Source: Eremomyces bilateralis CBS 781.70 (lineage: Eukaryota > Ascomycota > Dothideomycetes > Eremomycetales > Eremomycetaceae). Taken from it: a DNA stretch of 64,000 bases. How positions within the stretch are numbered: the first letter of the stretch is position 1; each line of letters starts with the position of its first letter. Positions 56,226 through 64,000 of the stretch are shown in pieces. Made by a program: the position numbers and the translations under genes. The stretch is from contig NW_022985096.1 of NCBI RefSeq assembly GCF_010015585.1, forward strand, positions 1-64,000. The letters are read 5' to 3'. Below the pieces are notes generated by a model. The model saw only the letters and a list, made by a program, of their open reading frames with translations. It did not search any database and was not told the origin of the DNA.

Positions 56226-57723
56226 ATGCGGTTCTCTCCCATCGTAGCGCTAGCCGCTACTAGCACAGCGTGGGTACTTCCCAACGAGCAGATCGTCGAA
56301 TCCATTTCCGAACTTCACGAGCAAGTCGACACGGCCTGGGTCCATCTCCCAAGTAAAGATGAAATCGCCGACGGCGTCCGAGATGTCCTCGATAATGTCG
56401 TGGAGACATCGACCAACGCCATCGATGAGGCCATGCGATCCATGAGCCGCGTCGTAGACCTTGTTGGTGCTGATCGGTTCCCGGAGGAGTTCTTTGATGT
56501 GACCTCCTGGCTGGAGTCGTCCATGATTGACGATGTCGATACCTTCGAGGACGACGAACCTCCGCATCATGGTCCTCCGCATCATGGTCCTCCAGACCAT
56601 AAGCCCCCACACCATAAGCCCCCACACCATAAGCCCCCACACCACGGCCCGTCGAATCTGACGGTATACGAACTCATCTCGAAATCGAAGTATACCACCA
56701 AGCTTGCCGCGCTGATTGACGAGGACGAGGACCTGGTACAGCTATTGAACGGAACCGAAGCGAACTATACCGTCTTTGCCCCCGTAGACAAGGCCTTTGA
56801 GAAGCTCCCCCACCACCACAAGCCTCCAAAGGAGCTCATCAAGAAGCTTCTGACCTACCATGTTGCCGACGGCCTGTATTCGCCAAAACGATTGCTGATC
56901 AGCCAGACCATCCCCACCCGCTACGAACCAGATACCCTCAATGGCCCGCAACGTATTGCCGTGAAGCTAAGCTTCAAGGGCCTGACACTCAACTACTACT
57001 CCAAGTTCATCGTCTCCAACATCGTAAGCCATCCCTTCCTCCCCATCTTTCCGCAATTAACACCCCCAGCCCGCCACCAACGGCCTTATCCATGGCATCG
57101 ACTCCCTCCTCTTCCCTCCCCTTCCCACCACCCCCCTCCTCTCCCTCCTCCCCTCCTCCTTCAGCACCCTCACCCTCGGCCTCCACCAAACCGGTCTCCT
57201 CCCCCTCCCCCCACACACCGGCGCCACCTTCTTCGCCCCCTCCAACTCCGCCTTCAAAAAACTCGGTCCGCGGATCAACGCCTTCCTGTTCTCCCCGCCC
57301 GGCCACAAGTACCTGAAAGCCCTCCTGCAGTACCACATCGTGCACAACGAGACCCTGTACTCTGACGCCTTCTATGGGCCCAAGCACGAGGGAAGCTCTA
57401 CAGCTATGGATCCAGACAACGTCGCCCCGCCGCACTTCCACGTCGATCTCCCCACGCTCCTCGAGGGCAAGCATCTGAGCGTCGATGTCGGTCGCTGGGG
57501 CCCGTTTGCCGGGATCCGGATTAACGGGTTCGCGCGCGTCGCGGTCGCGGATGGGGTTGCGAAGGACGGCGTGGTGCATGTGGTGGGGAGGGTGTTGATC
57601 CCGCCTAAGGAGCCGAAGGGGCAGGAGGATCTGGGACTTTGGATGGGTGAGGAGATGGAGGTGGAAGAGTTGGTGGAGAGGCTGGGGCCGTTGGAGGAGA
57701 AGGGGTGGAATTGGGAGTTGTGA
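56226..57723 (+). CDS. Secreted fasciclin-domain protein with His-Pro repeat
   Basis: Probable secreted or cell-wall adhesion-type protein. Two exons (56226-57023, 57070-57723) give 483 residues. A signal peptide (MRFSPIVALAATSTAWVLP) is followed by a helical acidic region. Residues 112-142 are a His-Pro repeat made of PPHHG, PPDHK and PPHHK units. Two FAS1 domains follow: about 145-266 (LTVYELISKSKYTTKLAALI, then YTVFAPVDKAFEKL) and about 268-440 (TFFAPSNSAFKKLG, LLQYHIVHNETLYS, then GRVLIPP). The intron lies exactly between the two domains. Possible N-glycosylation sites are NLT, NGT and NYT. No GPI signal or transmembrane helix is seen at the acidic C terminus, so it is probably released. 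Function of the family in fungi is poorly known. Confidence 0.92.
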
Positions 57724-58582
57724 GCGAGGAGTATGGGGGAAATAAGGGTGAGCATGCGGAGCGGGTCGTCAGGAGCGAGAGGTTGGTGGATGATTCGACT
57801 GTTGATGTTAGGAAGCATATGATGCCGAGTATCTGTGCGAGAGGCGCTTGGTGGCGCGGCAAGGTCGCTATGAACGAGATGAAGGAGATGATGAAGCACA
57901 GACAACGATTCAGAAATAATGGCGGAGTTCCGGTTAGGCAATGGAATGGTCGTCATCACTTTCCCATGAAGTTTTGAACCTTGCGCATTTTCATTGTCAC
58001 TAGTTCGGGGGTCATCATGCCTTTCTAACATGAGGCCTAGCAGCCTCGAATCGCCATCGTCTTCCTCCTATGTCCAGGGCCTAGCAGCCCAGATCGGCGT
58101 TGCCGAATGTAAAATTGATATCGCTCCATGTCGAGGTCTAGCAGCCTCCAGATCGCTATGCAGAAGTACAGCGCGCAATATATTAGTCTAAGGCCGTGAA
58201 GAATGCCTTGCACCACCGCGTAACGGGCATGATTAAAATCGGCGGTATACAGAATAAGTGTAATCGATGGTGTATAGATGAGTGGAGAGTGGGGAGAGGG
58301 GCTTCTGACGGAGAGAAAGGAAAATGCTTTCCCGCTTTCGTAATAAACCGGAAATCAGAGAATCAGGGCCGAATGTTTTCCATCCGAAGCAAATACCAAT
58401 CCATGCATGCAAATCATCGCAGAAAGCCATCAAACATCGCTGAAACAGGAAAACAGAAAAACAAAACTGTCAACGCCGTGAGAAAATGCGTCACCGTCTC
58501 TTTCGTAGGAACCGTTCCTCTCCTAACCGAACCCACCCACCCATTAAATCGACCGTTTCTTCAGCACTCATGAAGTATATTT
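57724..58582. other. Convergent spacer with short repeats
   Basis: About 860 bases between convergent genes. Contains three related copies of a GAGGCCTAGCAGCCTC-type sequence, listed separately. No gene seen. Confidence 0.4.
58032..58156. repeat. Three spaced copies of a CTAGCAGCC-centred repeat
   Basis: Copies at 58032-58054, 58076-58098 and 58133-58156 share the core GGYCTAGCAGCC followed by a GATCG-like or AATCG block. The copies are imperfect and 44-57 bases apart. The core is partly self-complementary. They lie about 300-430 bases past the fasciclin stop codon. Function unknown. Confidence 0.6.
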
Positions 58583-59828
58583 CTATTGTGGTGGCCCTCC
58601 CTGCCCGTACGAGTCGCCATGCTCGCCGTACCACGGCCCGGCAAACGAACCCAGCATCGGCGCAGACACCTGCGAAGGCGGGTGACCCTGTGTCTGCTCC
58701 ACGTACGTCGGCCACGTTTGCGAATGTGAAAGCGGCTGCACCACGAAGCCGACTTGCTCGGAGGCCACGGAACTCGACACGGGGGCGTTGGTGGTCAAAG
58801 GGCGAGTAAAGGGAATCGCCGATGCCGGGACGGTGGATCCCGAGGTGGCGGAGGAGGTCGGCATGCGCCGGTGAGTGGGCGGCGCGCCGGTGTATTGGGA
58901 TGGGATGGTCGGGGTCGCGGCCGCAGGGATGACTTGTTGCCGTGCCAGCTCGGGGTGCTGGGGATCGAAGGCTAGGGGATTGGGGATGCTTGGGAGGGAT
59001 GCCTGGCGGGAACGCATGTCTTGCGGGTAGCCGGAGTCGGGGAAGGATGCGTAGGGGTTGAAGTTGGCGAAGTGGTCGGCGTTGCCGACGGAGAAGGAGC
59101 GGCCTTGAGCACCCAAGTCGAAGTTGGGGTTGTGTTGGTGCAGCATCTGTTCTTGAGGGGTCTTTGGTATTGGTGGTTGTGCTAGGAGTTGGCTTGGGAT
59201 TGGTGGTGGCGGTGGGTTCCATTGAGTAGGGAGGTTGGACTCATTAATGAATGGCTGATTGAATAAGGGGTTCCATATTGTCCCATATGACTGCGAGAAC
59301 CCTGCTATTCCGACGGTCAGTTCAGTGCGATCAGTAGAAAAGGTGTAACTTGCCTTCGGCAGGGTAATTCGGCGGAAACGGTCTGCCCATCCCTGAAGCA
59401 GAACTGGTATCGCTATCTTGAAGAGATTGATTTGAACCTCGTTGGTCATCCTCCTGTGATCCAGCCATAGCCGGTGATGGAGCAGAGGAGCCGGACAGTC
59501 CACTGTCGCTCTTGATCATGGATTGGGGACGAGTTTCTGTCGAGTTTGCCTGCTCCACTGGATAGAAATGGCATTCTTTTCGAAGTTTGATGCAGGTTTG
59601 ACACCTTCCCGACTTCTCGGTCGGCGCAATTACGCATCGTATCTTGCGTCTGCGACAGTGACCTGTGAGGATGATAAGCGGATGAACTAGTGACCACAGT
59701 CAAGCCACCACAATAGAGGGAGTCTCATTCGAAAGGAACTAACCACAGGCGACCGACGTTCTTTGATAACCTAGTTTATTGCGGGGCTTGGAGGTGTTTG
59801 GAGTGGTGGGCTCGCTATCTGGAGCCAT
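58583..59828 (-). CDS. Zn2Cys6 transcription factor
   Basis: Fungal-type zinc binuclear cluster regulator, nuclear. Three exons (59828-59744, 59662-59354, 59301-58583) give 370 residues from MAPDSEPTT. The cluster is split by intron 1 and reads C28-x2-C31-x6-C38-x10-C49-x2-C52-x6-C59, preceded by KPRNKLGYQRTSVAC, with basic HCRRRKIRC. The rest is Ser/Pro/Gln-rich and disordered, with no fungal-specific middle homology domain, so target and signal are unknown. Intron 2 appears to use a GC donor (AAG then GCAAGT) with a CAG acceptor; no GT alternative keeps the frame. The frame stays open upstream to an ATG at 60146, which would add 106 residues. Confidence 0.88.
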
Positions 59829-62800
59829 TGCTGTCTCTCTTATTTGTGCCGCGGACAAAGTGTGTCGCAAACCATGCTCAAGACTGCACTGAGAAGTCCG
59901 CCGTTTCCTTCCAGATTCCAGAGCCGGGTCGGCTTGCCTTCCCGTCGGGGTTGGTGATGGCCGTGCCTGTGATGATGCGATGGCCGAAGATGCCTCCGCG
60001 ATAGACAATTCAGTGTGACCTAGTGCGGCGGGTGCACATGAGGACTTAACATCCGGGCCGAAGGAAAAGGCCGCAGCATTCGAGTAATGTGATATGTACT
60101 CGATGGAAGGCGTCGAAGGAAAGCTGTGTTGCGTGAGGAGAGCCATTCGCTTACTCCAATTCAAGAAGCCGGAGAACGGACGAGGTACCCTGTACGGAAA
60201 CAGAGACTGAAGTCCTTCAACGACCCGGATCTAGACCTTTGCGAAAAGCCTTTGGGGAAAGCCAAAAGGCCCAGTCCGTCTGGATAGTCCAACGTATGGC
60301 TGTATCAATTCGTCCACTGGCGACTCCGAAAGGATACCGCTACATGATTATCGCCATTGACCAAAGGGATAGCGAAGTGTAGGAGTTGAGGGAGGAATGA
60401 CGGGAACAAACCGTGTGCTGGGTACCGTTCTGATCAGTGCTGGATCTCATCCTTCATCCAACGAGTTGCGGGGACGGTCCGTCGATCATTTTCGTCCTAA
60501 CTTAGTTTCCCAGTCCAGTCCACAGATGACGTTTGCTTAACACTGTAAGACTTCAAGCCTCCAGGCTTGCCTTTTACGTCAGTACATATGAGATTGTTGA
60601 CCCCCTGGCACCATGCAAGTCTTTACTATGGTCGGAACTAGATTGTGGTCGGATGGTACCACCCCTTGCTCCAGTGGAGGGCACAGGGGAAGCCACACGA
60701 GATTCCGAATCCTTCAAGTTTGCCTGCGCTGGAGATAAGTTACAGAGAACTGGTAGCCAGTAAGTAGTAGTGAGTAAGCTGTCGACTGCATATGGTACGC
60801 ATTGGCCATCGTCGACTTGGTGATACACCATATTACTGGGTACATGTTACAACACAAAAAGACAAGTGGGGATGATTGACAGGGTTAGTATTCAATCCGA
60901 AGTAACTGGTACCTGGGTAAGTTGCCCGTTGCCACATTTTTTAGTTGAGGAACTGGATAAGTACAACGTGAGTCGCGAGGCTGTCTCCGAGCGGAGCAAC
61001 GAAAAGACTGGAGACAAGATATACGGTACACCAGGGTGGATCGGTAAGGATCGCCGTCAGGGAGAAGTCCCGCTGTGTGCCTCGTGTGTTGCGGGTTGTC
61101 GTTAGGACCTGAGCCATTGAAGATCATCTTGCACCCTATTTTCGCATCTCTTCACCAGGCCAATACATGAAATCAAGGCTGGCGATTAGTGATGGTTTGA
61201 TGGGATGCATTTTGGTGGAGTGATAAGTCGGCCCTCCGTAAGCTGCACCACTCCTTGTGAGTTGTGCAACTGTTCAGGGGACCACGTCCAAACTCCCCAA
61301 GACACGATGACCTTGAATTTCCTCCAAGAGACCAGTGCTTCATGGGAGCCGCTAAGATGTGGTCAATGCACCAACCGGTCTGCTGTGAGTGTTGTCCGAA
61401 ACGCCACAATGCGGATTAAAACCGTTATCAAGGGTCACCATTGACATGGCGCCCAGCAGCTCCATCGCTGCCCCGCTGCCCTGGTATTTTCATGCATCTC
61501 CAACCGTAAAAGTCTAGAAGGCGTTCAATAATTATGGATGTCGTCCAAATCGTCCGACTGATTGCTTTCTGATGTTATTTTAGTGAATTTTCCATGTGAA
61601 TTCCTCATTATCCAAACGGTTTGACCTTGCCTCCAGGTACTCAATCGACCATGCGTAGCGGTTTCTTGACTCTTCACTGGTTGCTCATCAGCCATCGCCA
61701 CGAATTTAGGACTAGCACATCGGTCAAGCCTGCCCACAGTCCATTGCGTCTTCAGAAATGTCCGAAGTCCATATCATTGGTCAATCAACCAACGGCCCCA
61801 TGATCCAGCAACGCCACCTCGACAACGGGCCACAGCTGTATTCTTTGATCGTGGTTCTTGGGTGATCCGTTTCCCTAGTCATGGACTCGCTGGCGTCAGC
61901 ACGTGGAGCTCAAGAAGCAATTGTCCAACAATTACCCTCATCTGGCTTCTGACTGCTAATATCTACATGTATGATAATCAATGATCCTGATTTAGGACTA
62001 ATTGGACAGATGAGAATTAAGAAAGTACTCGAAGTCCTTTGCTCCCTTTGTCTGCGGCAGCGGAGTGAGCGAACGGACTTGACGCCGTTCTCAAAAGTCA
62101 AACCTAATCTGGCCTTGGCTTGGGAATCGCTATGTACCCAGAAATTCCCTCGGATCATGCCACCATAAGCGATAGTTGTGGGATCTGCAAATTAAGGGCG
62201 CTGTGCCGCCAAGAGTGGACTGGACTGTTGGGATGTGAGAGCCCGTAGCCGATGGTGTGGGGAGCGGATGAGGGACGTTCATTTTATCGTCAACAGGGCC
62301 AAACCATGATAGGAAAGGTGTCGCACAAGCGCGGAGGCTTTGCCGGTGCACCGGAGGACCAGCGTTTTCATCCCCAGTCGCCCCAGAGACCCAGGCAAAT
62401 GATGAAAATGAGATGCTAGTACGGACGCGGGTCGACGGAGTACTCCGTGGTTCATGACGGAATTCGGGAATATCGTGGTTAGGGAACCAGAACAAAGCGA
62501 TATTTTGACTGTGGGGGAATATCAACGACCAATAATACCGATCTCAATCGCCATCGAAATGCAAGGAAATTTTCAGCAGCGTCAGGTTGTTTTCCATTAT
62601 TAGCCGCCTCATCCGTAAGGATTAAGGAACTACAATACCAATACGACATGGGCTGCTGCAACCTGCACATGGCACCAAAGGACCGAAGTGACATGAAAGC
62701 TGAAAGTCGATAGAGCTAAGGCAGGATTGGTGGGGGCAAATTTGACCATTGAGCAATGGGGACTGGTAAGTCATAATAGGAGTCCAAAACCTAATCTTCG

Positions 62801-64000
62801 AAGCTTTGCATAACGATGATCGCTTATAGAACGACGATGCGATTGAACCGAAATTTCAAAAGTTGAAACAAACGTCCTGAAAGATCGGGACCATCTCACG
62901 CACGTTGTGCATGTGGGCATGTGTGTCTGATCGAGGCACGAACTCACGGAGTACCTTAGCGCTACATTAATGCCCCATTGTTAAGTCTTTTTTTATTTTT
63001 TAGAACCGCTGAAGCCAGCAGCTAAAGACCAAGACACCCTCGGCTTCTTTTAGCATCTCGCACTGGTTCCCGTAAGGCAGAAATAAGCGAAACCTCTCAT
63101 GATCTCTGCCCTAGTTTCTCAACAACGTCCAATGGGGAATCCTCCGATCTCTGAGCGAGATACGCTGGTGCCCGGTCTCAGCCTGCCCGGGGGCACGGAT
63201 CGGCATCTGTTCTTTTTTGGTCGGAGACGACCGTTGCGTCGTTGCGTCGTTTGCATCGTTGTGAAGATGGCATGCAGGTTGAATGGGCGATCATCGTCCT
63301 TTTGTTTCCGCTGGCGGGACACCACGATCCTTTTGAAAACCTGGATACTATACTGTGTAGTATCTACGCCACTTCGGCGAAATTAATTCTCGCCGAGATG
63401 AATGGGTAACATCGACTGTGGAGCAGGTTCCGTCTCCGTTCAGCACTTCACCCGTCGAGGACTACAAAGTGGGACGTCGATTCATGGCAAACTTCGAGAT
63501 GATTGTACATCCACTCCTGTTTTAAAGTTGGAACCATTCGATTTTCGATAATGGAGTTGCAGTGAGTCCTGAACTCCTGGTGTCATCGCTCAATACTTCC
63601 CCATCGTGACGACGACCCAATCCTTTCGTACATATGGCACCACCCACGAGTTTGTTTCGAGGGGCTATTGAATTCGGTTGGCCAGAGCCCAGAAGCCTTT
63701 CCCAGTCTGGTGATGAAAAGCAGAAAAAGCGAAAAGCCAACACACGTCCTGACTCCTGGCATTACCGTCCACTGCAGAGGCTACTGCAGAATGCAGATAC
63801 GACGTCAAGCGTTAAGCATGTGCTTTTGACGCGGCCCAGAATAGGGCTTGGGGAATTAGGCGCCCAATGCGCGAGACCACCATGAAGGATCCTGGTTCTT
63901 GGTCTGTCGCACTCGCGCATATCCAGCATGGAGAGACGCTGGGAGAAATCGAGCACGATCCTTTGCCTTCCGGTCATTCGGCAAAATGACTGGTTGAGCC
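59829..64000. other. 4 kb right-end region without supported gene
   Basis: After the Zn2Cys6 start no frame on either strand shows a domain or convincing splicing. It includes the possible N-terminal extension of that gene (to 60146), a weak integrase-like scrap near 60272-60367, and a small CGTTGCGT tandem near 63230-63262. Gene-poor like the left edge. Confidence 0.45.
60272..60367 (+). pseudogene. Possible retroelement integrase scrap
   Basis: A short frame reads SVWIVQRMAVSIRP, then GYRYMIIAIDQRDSEV and a stop. It weakly resembles the first part of gypsy-type integrase cores (W-I/V-D ... GYRYIIVA-D). No other part of an element and no LTR was seen. The match may be chance. Confidence 0.25.

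Noticed and set aside
5239-59828. Secondary-metabolite cluster, because a Zn2Cys6 factor, a transporter and enzymes are present
   Set aside because: No polyketide, peptide or terpene synthase and no tailoring set; the genes are housekeeping types.

Overview
The window is nuclear DNA of a filamentous ascomycete (Pezizomycotina). The genes are protein-coding and mostly interrupted by 45-150 base introns with GTRNGT donors, CTAAC-like branch points and YAG acceptors. The gene set is also typical of these fungi: a Zn2Cys6 regulator, an ADAM protease, a cryptochrome-DASH and a SidB/Dbf2 septation kinase. I could not fix the genus. I rebuilt 20 spliced or single-exon genes with continuous reading frames and recognisable families. 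One further intact reading frame with a Myb-like end, and several relics, were also found. No tRNA, rRNA or CRISPR array was seen.

Left edge (1-5.2 kb) is gene-poor and decayed. It holds a Tc1-like transposase relic with two in-frame stops, a 12-base GT-rich tandem repeat, a fragment resembling a sirtuin N terminus, and a frame ending in a Myb/SANT-like domain.

From 5.2 to 25.7 kb the order is: pyruvate dehydrogenase E1 alpha (+), mitochondrial ribosomal protein mL46 (+), a P4-ATPase lipid flippase (+), a RING/ZZ-like/SH3 protein (+), histone acetyltransferase Hat1 (-), a ZIP9-like metal transporter (+), an emopamil-binding-like protein (-) and an ADAM metalloprotease (-).

From 25.7 to 33.6 kb two long spacers flank acetyl-CoA synthetase (-). 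The second spacer carries a 177-base pogo-like MITE and a decayed BTB/POZ fragment.

From 33.6 to 50.2 kb come a TMEM115-like rhomboid-fold protein (+), SAGA subunit Sgf11 (-), RNase P/MRP subunit Pop1 (-), the SidB/Dbf2 kinase (+), a WBP11-like splicing protein (-), an Hsp9/Hsp12 protein (-), a DJ-1/Hsp31 protein (-) and cryptochrome-DASH (-). After a 2.9 kb spacer come glutamate decarboxylase (-), a two-domain fasciclin protein (+) and a Zn2Cys6 regulator (-). The last 4 kb hold no gene I can support.

Most genes are housekeeping and unrelated in pathway. The clearest shared signal is regulatory. All three perfect TGACGTCA (CRE/ATF) palindromes that I found in the window lie in the upstream regions of two neighbouring stress-type genes, Hsp9/12 and DJ-1/Hsp31. 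TGACGTGA variants lie upstream of Hsp9/12 and glutamate decarboxylase. This suggests co-regulation by an Atf1/AtfA-type bZIP factor.
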